From: Gammaproteobacteria bacterium
GTDB lineage: Bacteria > Pseudomonadota > Gammaproteobacteria > Steroidobacterales > Steroidobacteraceae
DNA length: 64,000 nt
Direction of reading: 5' to 3'
NCBI GenBank assembly: GCA_028293765.1
Contig: JAQGOG010000119.1
Span: 1 to 64,000 of the forward strand
Shown here: positions 50,715-59,539 of the stretch, piece after piece
Layout of the letters: the number at the start of each line of letters is the position of its first letter
Position numbering within the stretch: the first letter of the stretch is position 1
Position numbers and translations under genes: made by a program
Notes under the pieces: model-generated
The model's input: the letters and a program-made list of their open reading frames with translations, nothing else
What the model was told of the DNA's origin: nothing
Databases searched by the model: none

Positions 50715-51682
50715 CGCCTTGGTTTGGTGAGGAAGTCGTCACGATCTGCCGAGGTGACACGGATGCGCGAGGTGCTTTTGCCTCGCGCCAATGTCATGAG
50801 GACCTCCGCGCCGGCGGGGCCCGTGCTCCAGATTCGGCGGAACAGGTCGGCGAGGTCGGCAACGGGCTCGCCCGCGATCTCGAGAACGACATCTCCGAGT
50901 CGCACGCCGGCGCGATGGGCCGGTCCATTTTGAGTGAGGCCGCCCACCACGAGATTGCCCTGCATGGGCGTCGTGTACATGCCGAGCCAGGGGCGTGGGG
51001 CGCGGGCCGGTCGCCCTTGTTTGGTCATGTCTTCGAGAATGGGCTCCAGCAGATCGATAGGCACGAACATGTTGGCGTCCAGACTCTCCGCGTCCACGGT
51101 TTCCTGCACCAGGAGTGAGCCAACCCCCAGGAGCCGGCCATCCTCGCCGACGAGGGCGGTGCCTCCCCACTGCGGATGCGGGGGCGACGTGAACAGAGCG
51201 TCGTCGAGCAGGTATTCCCAATAGCCAGCGAATTCGCGGCGGGCGATGACCTTCGCATCGAGAGTGTGCTCGAGGCCGCCATGCCCGATGACGATCACAC
51301 TGTCACCAACCGTCGTCGTCGCCGCGGACCCGCGTTCGATCGCAGGCACGCCCAGGCGTCCCAGCGGAAGGATGAGTCCGAAGCCCGTTACCTGATCGTA
51401 GGCAAGGGCGTGACCGGGAACGACTGTGCCGTCATGGGTGGTGAGCCAGATCGATTCGGCTTCCGTAATGAGATAGCCAATGGTCAGGACGAGGCCGTCC
51501 GGTCCGATCACCGTTCCGTGGCCAATACGTTCGGTTCCCAGAATGGAGGCGGTGAAGGCGTCTTCGGGAATCTCGGCATGCACCAGCACTACCGAACGCA
51601 GCGCCGAGTCGAGGTCGAAGCGCAGCTCTTCGGGCCGCGGCTGCAGGCGTGGGGGAAAGGCCCAGTTGCTCGTTTCAGCCAT
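50708..51682 (-). CDS. HtrA-like protein with PDZ domain, catalytic triad lost (pseudoprotease)
   Basis: 324 residues, no signal peptide visible. The N-terminal half follows the HtrA trypsin-like fold (IGHGTVIGPDGLVLTIGYLI), but every triad position is changed: His to Tyr70 (TNNHV becomes TIGYL), Asp to Gly100 (TDLA becomes TGFG) and Ser to Trp172 (NSGGPL becomes QWGGTAL). A PDZ domain (about 235-315; PWLGMYTTPMQG, NGPAHRAGVRLGDVVLEIAG) is well kept. The oxyanion-region Gly-Gly is retained, so the fold is probably stable and works in binding rather than cleavage. It is convergent with the DUF885 gene. Confidence 0.82.
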   Translation of the reverse strand: MAETSNWAFPPRLQPRPEELRFDLDSALRSVVLVHAEIPEDAFTASILGTERIGHGTVIGPDGLVLTIGYLITEAESIWLTTHDGTVVPGHALAYDQVTGFGLILPLGRLGVPAIERGSAATTTVGDSVIVIGHGGLEHTLDAKVIARREFAGYWEYLLDDALFTSPPHPQWGGTALVGEDGRLLGVGSLLVQETVDAESLDANMFVPIDLLEPILEDMTKQGRPARAPRPWLGMYTTPMQGNLVVGGLTQNGPAHRAGVRLGDVVLEIAGEPVADLADLFRRIWSTGPAGAEVLMTLARGKSTSRIRVTSADRDDFLTKPRRH

Positions 51683-51779
51683 AAGACGATGCTGCCGCTC
51701 GCGGGCAATTTTTTTCCGTGAAGTGGACCCATTCTACGCACCGGGGCGGGAGTTTCGCATCTGCCACGCGATGCCGCGC

Positions 51780-52238
51780 TCAAGCCTTGACGACGATCGT
51801 GTCCGCGATCCTGTCGTGAAGGCACTGTCGCGACTCACCGTAGATCATGAGCGCATCGATCAACTCATAAACGATGCCCACTTCCGCGAGCAGCGTAGGC
51901 AGCAGGCTGACTACGTTGCGGAGCCAGAACAGCCGCGCCAGGGACGCCGGCGAGCCGTCCTTGCGCACGACCTTGATGCGGTACAGCCGCTTCCCGATCG
52001 ACTGGCCATAGCGTTGCATGAGTCGCAAGGTGATCGCCAGCCACACCGTCAATGCGGCCAATGAAATGCCGGAGCCGATTCCGAGGAAGTCGGCCATCGC
52101 AGGGGGAAAAGTGTCCGCGTGCATCACCGCGTCGATGCACGCCGGGACCACTATGGCAGTGAAGAGCAGTTCGTCAACGGTCGCGGCCTTCAGCCGCGTG
52201 GAGCGCTCGGCCGGCTCGCCGGCCGTCGCAGCAACCAT
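51780..52238 (-). CDS. RDD family membrane protein
   Basis: 152 residues with about three hydrophobic segments. RDD hallmarks are STRLKAATVDELLF at the start (Arg and Asp of the motif) and QSIGKRLYRIKVVRKDG in the middle; SLLPTLLAEVGIVYELIDAL and LHDRIADTIVV follow. Function unknown in general; some RDD proteins are linked to ion antiport. It follows the methyltransferase gene on the same strand, 9 bases apart, so the two are likely co-transcribed. Confidence 0.85.
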   Translation of the reverse strand: MVAATAGEPAERSTRLKAATVDELLFTAIVVPACIDAVMHADTFPPAMADFLGIGSGISLAALTVWLAITLRLMQRYGQSIGKRLYRIKVVRKDGSPASLARLFWLRNVVSLLPTLLAEVGIVYELIDALMIYGESRQCLHDRIADTIVVKA

Positions 52239-52247
52239 CGCGACCGA

Positions 52248-52877
52248 TCAGACCGTGTCGGGCTGGCAGAAGAACAGGTGGGCGGGCAGGACGTTCAGCG
52301 GCTCGAACTGCCGCCGGACGTAGCGGAAGATCCTCTGCAGATCCTCCAGAACGCGGGTAGAGAACTGGAATACCAGGAACGAGCCGCCGGGCTTCAACAC
52401 CTCGCAGGTCTTGCGCAGAATGCGCTCGCGCACGGGCGCGGGAATGGTGCTGAAGGGGATACCGGAAATCACATAGCTCGCATTGCTTTGTCCGTATTGC
52501 CGCAGGATCTCGTCCACTGCTTCAGCGGAGGCCTCGACCACGTGCAGCCGCTCGTCCTGGATCGACGAGCGCAGGTACTTCACGAAATCCGGGTTGGTTT
52601 CGATCGCGATCAGCATCGCGTCGGGGCGCATGCGCCGCAGAACCTCAGCCGTGATCCCGCCGACTCCCGGACCGTATTCGACGATCACGCGCGCCTGCTC
52701 CCAATCGATAGGCTCCAGCAGTTGCTTGATGAGAAAGCGCGAGCTGGGAATGATCGAGCCGAGCATCCGCGGATGGCGAAAAAAGTTGCGGGCAAAAAGC
52801 AGGGCGCCCCCGCTTGGTGACCGGACTGCTGTTCTTTGATTGTTCGTCACGTCGTAACCCGCCTGGCTGGTGCCCAT
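52248..52877 (-). CDS. Class I SAM methyltransferase, PmtA-type phospholipid N-methyltransferase-like
   Basis: 209 residues from ATG 52877 (GGGAG seven bases upstream; ATG 52892 also possible). NFFRHPRMLGSIIPSSRFL and VIVEYGPGVGGITAEVL are hallmarks of the Rhodobacter/Agrobacterium PmtA branch. The SAM site is EYGPGVGG with IAIETNPDF and the acidic VVEASAEAV. SYVISGIPFSTIPAPVRERI completes the family pattern. It may methylate phosphatidylethanolamine; that is inference from the family. It precedes the RDD gene. Confidence 0.82.
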   Translation of the reverse strand: MGTSQAGYDVTNNQRTAVRSPSGGALLFARNFFRHPRMLGSIIPSSRFLIKQLLEPIDWEQARVIVEYGPGVGGITAEVLRRMRPDAMLIAIETNPDFVKYLRSSIQDERLHVVEASAEAVDEILRQYGQSNASYVISGIPFSTIPAPVRERILRKTCEVLKPGGSFLVFQFSTRVLEDLQRIFRYVRRQFEPLNVLPAHLFFCQPDTV

Positions 52878-53044
52878 TCCAAACTCCCACATTATGCGTA
52901 AGTTCCGGGATGCGCGTCTCAAGAAGAGTGCGCTAAGCGCTCCGTGCGGACTTTCACCCTTTCGCGTCCGGCAATCTATAGCAATAATTGACACCGGTTA
53001 CCACTGAGGAATTTCCGCGTGCTGGTTGCGCTCGGGGCGACAGC

Positions 53045-53254
53045 GTGCCCAACTTCGCGGATAAGGTAAAGGTCGTGCCCGTCCAGAGCGCCACACCTCG
53101 CTCTATCGACGGACGTTATGTTGCGGATGAGCACGCGACCGCATTGCAGGTGAAGCCAACGCACAACGGGCGCTTCCCGTCGACATCCAGATCAGGGACC
53201 GCTCTGGCCGGCGCGCAATCTTCTTGCTGTATGAGGTGGTGCTGCCTCAGGCGC
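53045..53254 (+). pseudogene. Possible eroded small gene in the 377-base gap, two overlapping frames
   Basis: The 377 bases between the methyltransferase and SUI1 genes contain protein-like sequence in two + frames. The first reads VPNFADKVKVVPVQSATPRS and then IDGRYVADEHATALQVK; the second continues as LPVDIQIRDRSGRRAIFLLY and EVVLPQAP. Adding one base near 53168 (a GGG run) joins them. No start codon with a good ribosome site or a clean stop is visible, and no family was recognised. It could be a decayed small gene or chance. Confidence 0.3.
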
Positions 53255-53590
53255 CTAGCCGCCCGACCGTTTGGCGTCGTAGCCGAGCTTCTGCAGCTCG
53301 GCTACCAGACGGTCGCGGTGATCCCCCTGGATCTCTATGGTGCCGTCCTTCACGGCGCCCCCGGCGCCGCACAGCCTCTTGAGCCGTGTGGCGAGCTCGT
53401 CCAGCTCGGTGCCCGCCAGCGGCAGCCCGGAAACGACCGAAACGCCTTTACCGCTTCGGCCGGAGACTTCCCGGCCGACCCGCACCCTGGCCGGGCCTGT
53501 CTTTGCCACCCCCGGAGCCCGAGTGACCGTCCTGAAGCGCGGCTGGTCTTCGTGAATGACGACGCCGCGAAAAGTGTGTTTGGGTTTCAT
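53255..53590 (-). CDS. yciH: SUI1/YciH family translation-initiation-factor-like protein
   Basis: 111 residues. A charged N-terminal extension precedes the SUI1/eIF1 domain: GRSGKGVSVVSGLPLAGTE, LATRLKRLCGAGGAVKDGTI and EIQGDHRDRLVAELQKLGYD. In E. coli YciH lowers initiation on non-standard start codons and stress mRNAs. Its ATG overlaps the stop of the GST gene (ATGA), so it is the second gene of a two-gene operon. Confidence 0.93.
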   Translation of the reverse strand: MKPKHTFRGVVIHEDQPRFRTVTRAPGVAKTGPARVRVGREVSGRSGKGVSVVSGLPLAGTELDELATRLKRLCGAGGAVKDGTIEIQGDHRDRLVAELQKLGYDAKRSGG

Positions 53591-54264
53591 GGGAGGTTGA
53601 ACAGCCGTTTGCGGTCTTCAGCCGACAGCGGCTGCGAAAAGTTGGCCAGATCCTTGCCCACGTCGGCGCCTTTGCGCACGGCCGGACGGGCTCCGACGGC
53701 GTCGAACCAGCGTTTCACATTCGGATAGTCGTTCAGGTCCTGCCCTTGCCAGTCATACCGCACGACCCAGGGCCATGCCGCGATGTCGGCAATCGAGTAG
53801 GCGCCGGCGAGGTACTCGTGCTTGGCCAGCTGCTTGTCCATGACCTGGTAGAGCCGCGTCACTTCGTTGCGGAAGCGGCGCATGGGGTATTCGATCTTCT
53901 CGGGCGCATAGCGCAGGAAATGATGCGCCTGGCCGGCCATCGGGCCCAGGCCGCCTACCTGCCAGTAGACCCATTGCAGTACCCGATATTTCCCCGCGGT
54001 GTCGGCGGGGAGCAGCTTCCCGGTCTTCTCGGCGAGGTACTGCAGGATGGCACCGGATTCGAACACCGTAATGGGCCCTCCCGCGGCGCCGTGGTCGACG
54101 ATTGCGGGCATCTTGTTGTTCGGGTTGATGGCGTCGTATTCCGGCGTAGACTGGTCACCCTTGTTGATGTTCACGGGAACCACGTTGTAGGGGAGGCCGC
54201 ACTCCTCGAGCATGATCGTGATCTTCTTGCCGTTGCCGGTCGGCCAGAAGTAGACGTCTATCAT
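53587..54264 (-). CDS. Glutathione S-transferase (YfcG/nu-class-like)
   Basis: 225 residues. An N-terminal thioredoxin-like domain (YFWPTGNGKKITIMLEECGL) has the nu-class Thr-Gly-Asn-Gly motif in place of a catalytic Cys/Ser. NKMPAIVDHGAAGG and VFESGAILQYLAEKTGKLLP form the glutathione site, with the helical C-terminal domain ending YSIADIAAWPWVVR. In E. coli YfcG acts as a disulfide-bond reductase with glutathione. The ATG is the first Met of the homology. It is divergent from ku. Confidence 0.9.
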   Translation of the reverse strand: MIDVYFWPTGNGKKITIMLEECGLPYNVVPVNINKGDQSTPEYDAINPNNKMPAIVDHGAAGGPITVFESGAILQYLAEKTGKLLPADTAGKYRVLQWVYWQVGGLGPMAGQAHHFLRYAPEKIEYPMRRFRNEVTRLYQVMDKQLAKHEYLAGAYSIADIAAWPWVVRYDWQGQDLNDYPNVKRWFDAVGARPAVRKGADVGKDLANFSQPLSAEDRKRLFNLP

Positions 54265-54354
54265 GAGGTCTCCCGTTCGTGTGTTCGCAGCGTGTATTTT
54301 ACCCGTTATGGGACCAGGGTCGGAACTTGCTGAGGAAAACTCGAGGGCAATTTC

Positions 54355-55227
54355 ATGGCTGCACGATCAATAGCGTCACTCACCGTTTCCTTCGGGCTGG
54401 TCGCGATTCCCGTGAAACTCTATTCGGCGACCCGCAATACCGCTTCCATCCGCTTCAACCTGCTTCACAAGAAGGACGGCTCGCGGCTCAAGCAGCAGTA
54501 CATCTGTGTGAAGGAGGGCGTCGTCGTGGACCGGGACGAGATCGTCAAGGGTTACGAGTTCGCGAAGGACCAGTACGTGCAGTTCACGCCCGAGGAGATC
54601 AAGGCGCTGGAGGAGGCCGGCAGCCACAGCATCGACGTCCATGAGTTCGTGCCGCTGGAGTCGGTGGACCCGGTCTATTTCAACACGACGTATTACCTCG
54701 CGCCCGACAAGGGGGGCGCCAAGCCTTACACGTTGTTCGTAACAGCCTTGCGTGACAAGAAGCGCTGCGCCGTTGGGCGTTGGGCCACCCGGGGCAGAGA
54801 TCACGTGGTCATCCTGAGGCCGATCGAGAATGCGCTGGCATTACATCAGCTGCACTTCGCCCCGGAGGTGCTGCCGGTGAGCGAGTTGGGTGTGGAGGAG
54901 GCGAAAGTGCGGGAGCCTGAGCTGAAGCTCGCGGAGCAGCTCATCGATCAGCAGACGACCGATCACTTCGATCCGAGCGCCTACACTGATGAGGTCAAGG
55001 CCAGAATCGAGGCGGCTATCCAGAAGAAAGTGGAGGGCGAGCAGATCACTGTGGCCGAACCGCTGCCTGCGTCGGATGGTAAGGTGATCGATCTCATGGA
55101 CGCGCTGCGCGCGAGCCTCAAGCGCAACACGCATGCGCGTGGCGAGACGGCGCGGCTCGGCGAGCGTAAGCCACCCAAGCGCGTGCACAAGAAGGTTGCC
55201 GGTTCCGGTAAGGCTTCCGGCCGATAA
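54355..55227 (+). CDS. ku: Ku domain protein for non-homologous end joining
   Basis: 290 residues. A bacterial Ku core: MAARSIASLTVSFGLVAIPV at the start, KEGVVVDRDEIVKGYEF, the ring-forming ALHQLHFAPEVLPVSE and a basic C-terminal tail (ERKPPKRVHKKVAGSGKA). It binds broken DNA ends and normally recruits LigD. No ligD gene lies in this window. The tail is rich in Lys/Arg, as in Ku proteins that bind DNA without threading. It is followed 19 bases later by a MerR-type HTH/TPR gene on the same strand. Confidence 0.95.
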   Translation: MAARSIASLTVSFGLVAIPVKLYSATRNTASIRFNLLHKKDGSRLKQQYICVKEGVVVDRDEIVKGYEFAKDQYVQFTPEEIKALEEAGSHSIDVHEFVPLESVDPVYFNTTYYLAPDKGGAKPYTLFVTALRDKKRCAVGRWATRGRDHVVILRPIENALALHQLHFAPEVLPVSELGVEEAKVREPELKLAEQLIDQQTTDHFDPSAYTDEVKARIEAAIQKKVEGEQITVAEPLPASDGKVIDLMDALRASLKRNTHARGETARLGERKPPKRVHKKVAGSGKASGR

Positions 55228-55246
55228 TCCCCGACCGGGATCATTC

Positions 55247-56098
55247 GTGCATTCCTACGGTGTCAGCGATGTTGAGCGGCTGCTGCACTTGTCGCGCGGC
55301 ACGATTCGCGGACTCGTCTCTCGTGGTTTCGTGTCGCCGGTGCGGGGGCCGCGACGCGAGTATCGCTTCTCATTTCAGGATCTGATCGTCCTGCGTACCG
55401 CGCGGGCGCTAGTGCAGGCCAATGTACCGGTGCGCCGTATTGGCCGCTCGCTCAATGCTCTGCGGCGGCGACTGCCGAAGTCGGTGCCGCTCACCGGTTT
55501 CACCATCTGCGCGGTTGGCCATGAAGTCGTCGTTCGCAAAGGCGGCAGCCGCTGGCAGGCCGAGTCCGGTCAATACCTGTTGGAGCTGGATGTCAGCGTT
55601 GCCGGTGATTCGTTGCAGATCGTCGAGATCAAGCGCCGCTCCGAGCCTGCGCGCGACAGCGATGACGCCGGGAATGGCTCCGTGCATGTCGAGGCGCAGA
55701 CCTGGTTCGAACACGGACTGTCGGCGGAGGAGGGGGACATAGGCAAGGCGTTGGAGGCCTACGAACGTTGCCGGGCCCTCGACGCCCGTCACGGCGCCGC
55801 GCGAATCAACCTCGGCCGGCTGTATCATGAGGCCGGACGTTTCGAGGAGGCGCAGCGCGTGTACCACGAAGCCCTGCGCGAGTGCGAGCCCGATCCAACG
55901 CTGTTCTTCAATCTGGGCGTGTTGTTGGAAGACACCGCGCGCAATGACGAGGCGATCGAGGCTTACCTGCAGGCGCTCACCGAGGATCCGGATTTCGCCG
56001 ACGCGCACTTCAACCTCGCGCGCCTGTATGAATCGCTCGGCAAGCCGCAACATGCGATCCGACATCTGGGCGTCTATCGGCGCCTGCTCAAGGCTTAA
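55247..56098 (+). CDS. MerR-type HTH protein fused to TPR repeats
   Basis: 283 residues from GTG 55247 (GGGA eight bases upstream). An N-terminal MerR-like winged-helix (about 1-75: HSYGVSDVERLLHLSRGTIR, EYRFSFQDLIVLRTARALVQ) is joined by a linker to three or four TPR units (about 160-280; AARINLGRLYHEAGRFEEAQ, LFFNLGVLLEDTARNDEAIE, AHFNLARLYESLGKPQHAIR). There is no effector-binding domain as in classical MerR. Standing 19 bases behind ku it may be co-transcribed and tied to DNA-end repair, for example as a scaffold or regulator. Confidence 0.8.
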   Translation: MHSYGVSDVERLLHLSRGTIRGLVSRGFVSPVRGPRREYRFSFQDLIVLRTARALVQANVPVRRIGRSLNALRRRLPKSVPLTGFTICAVGHEVVVRKGGSRWQAESGQYLLELDVSVAGDSLQIVEIKRRSEPARDSDDAGNGSVHVEAQTWFEHGLSAEEGDIGKALEAYERCRALDARHGAARINLGRLYHEAGRFEEAQRVYHEALRECEPDPTLFFNLGVLLEDTARNDEAIEAYLQALTEDPDFADAHFNLARLYESLGKPQHAIRHLGVYRRLLKA

Positions 56099-56251
56099 CG
56101 CACGCTGAACGGCGGGACGTTTGTCGCTGTTGCCGCGCACGAAAATCGTGCGACTCGATGTATAACTTCTAACCGCTAAGTCCGAGCGGGAACCGGGAGG
56201 CCGGGTGGGCGTTTCTGTACCCGTGAACAGCAACCCGAGTGGAGGATAAAC

Positions 56252-56785
56252 ATGACTAACAAACCAACAGCACTCCTGGCGGCCCTTGCCATGGGCTTTG
56301 CCGTCAGCGCGGCGCAGTCCGCGAATGCGACGCATGAAGAGGCGGCGCTCAGCAACGCCAAGGTATCTCTCAACCAGGCCATTGGCATGGCCGAACAGCA
56401 GGGCAGCGGCCAGGCGATCAGCGCCGAGTACGAGCCGCACAAGGGCGCGGCCGGCCATTATGAAATCAAGGTACTGAGCAGCGACGGCACGAAACTCGTC
56501 AAGTATCGCCTCAGCCCCAACACCGGCAAGGTGACGCAGGCCGACAACGAGCCGTTCGAGAAGGTCTTTACGCGCATCAAGCCGAATTCCATTCAGAATG
56601 CCCCGACGTCGTTGAAGAGCGCGATCACGACCGCCGAGGCGCAATCTGGCGGCAAGGCTGTCGATGCGTCCGTGGATCGTGACGGCGATCAGGTGAAGTA
56701 CACCGTGAAGGTTGTCAAGGCCGATGGCACCACGGAGAAGATCAAGGTGAATGGCGCGGACGGCAAGGTTGCGTCTGCGAAGTAA
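56252..56785 (+). CDS. Secreted PepSY-domain protein
   Basis: 177 residues. A signal peptide (ALLAALAMGFAVSAAQSANA) is followed by two PepSY-like modules: SLNQAIGMAEQQGSGQAI, then YEIKVLSSDGTKLVKYRLS; SLKSAITTAEAQSGGKAVDA, then VKYTVKVVKADGTTEKIKV. PepSY proteins are periplasmic and often inhibit or chaperone metallopeptidases. GGAGGATAAAC precedes the ATG. A strong terminator follows 50 bases after the stop, so the gene is monocistronic. Confidence 0.87.
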   Translation: MTNKPTALLAALAMGFAVSAAQSANATHEEAALSNAKVSLNQAIGMAEQQGSGQAISAEYEPHKGAAGHYEIKVLSSDGTKLVKYRLSPNTGKVTQADNEPFEKVFTRIKPNSIQNAPTSLKSAITTAEAQSGGKAVDASVDRDGDQVKYTVKVVKADGTTEKIKVNGADGKVASAK

Positions 56786-56837
56786 CATTGATGTGAGTCG
56801 ACGTTAGTCTTTCGCTGCGGCGGAGAATCGGTCGTAG

Positions 56838-56876
56838 CGGGCCGCGTGTTTTCGCAAGGACACGCGGCCCGTTTTT
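56838..56876 (+). terminator. Rho-independent terminator after the PepSY gene
   Basis: A 12-bp perfect stem (CGGGCCGCGTGT / ACACGCGGCCCG) with a 10-base loop is followed by five T. It is the clearest intrinsic terminator in the window. Confidence 0.85.
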
Positions 56877-57032
56877 CCTTCAGAGGCAACCTGATCCGCG
56901 CGGTGGCCGCGGGCGCCGAGGTTGCCCAAGGCTGGATCGCCGCAGCCGTCCCGCTGTGTGCAGGCGATGCTTTATCATGGCCGTCTCGCCCCGGCGGAGC
57001 TTCGGTCGGGGCGCATAGGAAATGCCGACACC

Positions 57033-59414
57033 ATGACTTTTGCTTGTGTCTCGACCTGTCGTCCCGCCTCCCGACTACGAATCCGGCCTGGTTACCTTCC
57101 TGTGGTGATTCTCGCGCTAGCCGCTCTGTGCGCCGGCCGGGTGCTCGCCGCGAACCCGCAGGATGCTTATTCCGCGGTGGACCCGTTCATTGGGACGCAG
57201 GGCGGCGGGCATACTTTCCCGGGAGCTGTAGTGCCCTTTGGCATGATCCAGTTGAGTCCGGACACGCAGACGCGCTATTTCAAGCAGAGTTATCCCTGGG
57301 CGGCGGGATATCAGTACCAGGATCCGACGATCCTCGGCTTCTCGCACACGCACTTCTCCGGTGCCGGCCACTCGGATCTCGGCGACGTTCTCACGCTTCC
57401 GATTGCGGGCGACGTTCGTCTCGAGCCGGGGGATAGCGATAAGCCGCTCTCGGGGTATCGTTCGCGCTTCACGCACGACAGCGAGCGGGCCGAGCCGGGG
57501 TACTATGCAGTCACTCTCTCGGACTACGGGGTGCGCGCCGAGCTGACTGCAACCGCGCGGGTTGGCTTGCATCGCTACACGTTCCCGGCCGGAAAGGCCG
57601 CGCATGTACTCGTGGATCTGCGCTCCAGCATCTACGACTACCCGGGCAAAGTGTCGTGGTCCAGGATCCGTGTCCGTCCGGATGGCGCGGTCACTGGTTA
57701 TCGCGAGACACGTGGCTGGGCTCCGGGCCGGCAGTTGTATTTCGCCATGCGCTTTTCCCGCGCGCCGGTCTCACAAGGGATCTACAACCGTGAGCCGAAG
57801 CCGCAATACGATCCGAAATTCGCCCCGTGGGCCGAACGGGACGATGTGGTGTTTCGTGAAGGTCGCGGACTCGTGGCCGTGTTCGATTTCGGCGTGCTTC
57901 AATCACCGCAGGTACTCGTGAAAGTAGCCATCTCTTGCGTGAGCGAAGCGAACGCGCTTCGCAACCTCGACACCGAAGCGCCGCAGTGGGACTTCGACGC
58001 CAAGCGCGAAGCCGCCGCCGCGGCGTGGCGTAACGCTCTTGCCGCTCTCGACATCGAAGCGGCCGAGCCGATGCGCCGCTCGCTATACACGGCTCTCTAC
58101 CATTCACTGATGGCGCCGAGCCTTTTCATGGACGTTGATGGCTCCTACCGGGGACCGGATCACGAGGTTCATCACGCGGACGGCTTTGCGTTTCACTCCA
58201 CGTTCTCCCTCTGGGATACGTACCGCGCCTTGCATCCATTGCTCATCCTGGTGCGGCCGGAAGCGGATAACAATGACTTCATTCGCTCGCTGCTGGCGTC
58301 GTGGCGCTGGAGCCCTGACGGCGTCCTGCCCGTTTGGCAGTTTCAAGGCCAGGAAACGTGGACGATGATTGGCTATCACGCGGTTCCAGTGATTGCGGAT
58401 GCCTACCTCAAAGGTATCCGCGGCTACAGCGCGCAAGAAGCTCTCGATGCCATGATCGCCAGCGCGACCAACCCGCGCTATGCCGGGCTCGATCAATACA
58501 CGAAGGTGGGTTGGGTACCTGCTGACAAGGAGCGCGAGAGCGCTTCGAAGACGCTTGAATATGCCTACGACGATTGGACGATCGCCCGGGCGGCGAGTGC
58601 GATGGGGCGCACGGACGTGGCCGCGCGCTTCACTGAGCGAGCCCGCAATTGGCGCAATGTCTTCGATGCGAAGACCGGGTTTGTCCGCGCGCGCAACAGC
58701 GACGGAAAATTTCGTGAGCCTTTCGATCCAACCGTGGCAGGCAATGGCGATTACACCGAAGGCAACGCGTGGCAGTACAGCTGGTACGCCCCGCAGGACA
58801 CTGCGGAAATGGTCCGGCTCATGGGAGGGGACCGGCGGTTCGTGAAGAAGCTGGATGCCCTGTTCGACACCAGGGTCGACCCCGCCAGTTTCGCCAACGT
58901 CGAGGATATTTCCGGGCTCATCGGTTACTACGCCCACGGCAACGAGCCGAGTCATCATATCGGCTACCTGTACGTCTATGCGGGCAGCCCCTGGCGAACT
59001 CAGGAGCGTCTGCGGCAGATTGTCGAGAGCCAGTACCACCCCACTGCGGACGGCCTGTCAGGCAACGACGATCTGGGTCAGATGTCGGCATGGCTCATCT
59101 TCACGTCACTCGGTTTCTATCCCGTCACGCCGGGCTCGGGCGAATACGTCATCGGCAGACCCTTCGTGAACCACGCCGTGCTGCATCTGCCGAACGGCAA
59201 GCAGTTCTCGATCGTGGCCGACAACCTGTCGGATGCGAATCGTTATTTAGGAGCGGTCCGCCTGAATGGCCGGCCTCTGACGCGCGCCTTCATCCGTCAC
59301 GAGGAAATCATGGCGGGCGGTGAGTTGCACTTCAGCATGCAGGCGCGGCCCGATAGGAGCTGGGCGACGGCTCCGTCGAGCCGGCCGTATTCGCTCTCGT
59401 CCGCCTCGCACTGA
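57033..59414 (+). CDS. GH92 family alpha-mannosidase, exported
   Basis: 793 residues. A signal peptide (LPVVILALAALCAGRVLA) is followed by the GH92 N-terminal beta-sandwich (VDPFIGTQGGGHTFPGAVVP, GFSHTHFSGAGHSDLGD) and the (alpha/alpha)6 catalytic domain (FSLWDTYRALHPLL, GYHAVPVIADAYLKG, and the Glu-containing ESASKTLEYAYDDW). GH92 enzymes are calcium-dependent exo-alpha-mannosidases that trim N-glycans and mannans. It is probably periplasmic or outer-membrane associated. No polysaccharide-utilisation genes are adjacent. Confidence 0.93.
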   Translation: MTFACVSTCRPASRLRIRPGYLPVVILALAALCAGRVLAANPQDAYSAVDPFIGTQGGGHTFPGAVVPFGMIQLSPDTQTRYFKQSYPWAAGYQYQDPTILGFSHTHFSGAGHSDLGDVLTLPIAGDVRLEPGDSDKPLSGYRSRFTHDSERAEPGYYAVTLSDYGVRAELTATARVGLHRYTFPAGKAAHVLVDLRSSIYDYPGKVSWSRIRVRPDGAVTGYRETRGWAPGRQLYFAMRFSRAPVSQGIYNREPKPQYDPKFAPWAERDDVVFREGRGLVAVFDFGVLQSPQVLVKVAISCVSEANALRNLDTEAPQWDFDAKREAAAAAWRNALAALDIEAAEPMRRSLYTALYHSLMAPSLFMDVDGSYRGPDHEVHHADGFAFHSTFSLWDTYRALHPLLILVRPEADNNDFIRSLLASWRWSPDGVLPVWQFQGQETWTMIGYHAVPVIADAYLKGIRGYSAQEALDAMIASATNPRYAGLDQYTKVGWVPADKERESASKTLEYAYDDWTIARAASAMGRTDVAARFTERARNWRNVFDAKTGFVRARNSDGKFREPFDPTVAGNGDYTEGNAWQYSWYAPQDTAEMVRLMGGDRRFVKKLDALFDTRVDPASFANVEDISGLIGYYAHGNEPSHHIGYLYVYAGSPWRTQERLRQIVESQYHPTADGLSGNDDLGQMSAWLIFTSLGFYPVTPGSGEYVIGRPFVNHAVLHLPNGKQFSIVADNLSDANRYLGAVRLNGRPLTRAFIRHEEIMAGGELHFSMQARPDRSWATAPSSRPYSLSSASH

Positions 59415-59539
59415 GGACACGGAGGCTGTCGCCGCAGTGCGACGGCGGGCCCGCACGGGAATGCCCTTTGCGCCCTGTTGAATGACCGGACTGCTTGCAC
59501 GCAGCCTCGTGTCTGACATCGTCAAGCAGAGGTATTGCC

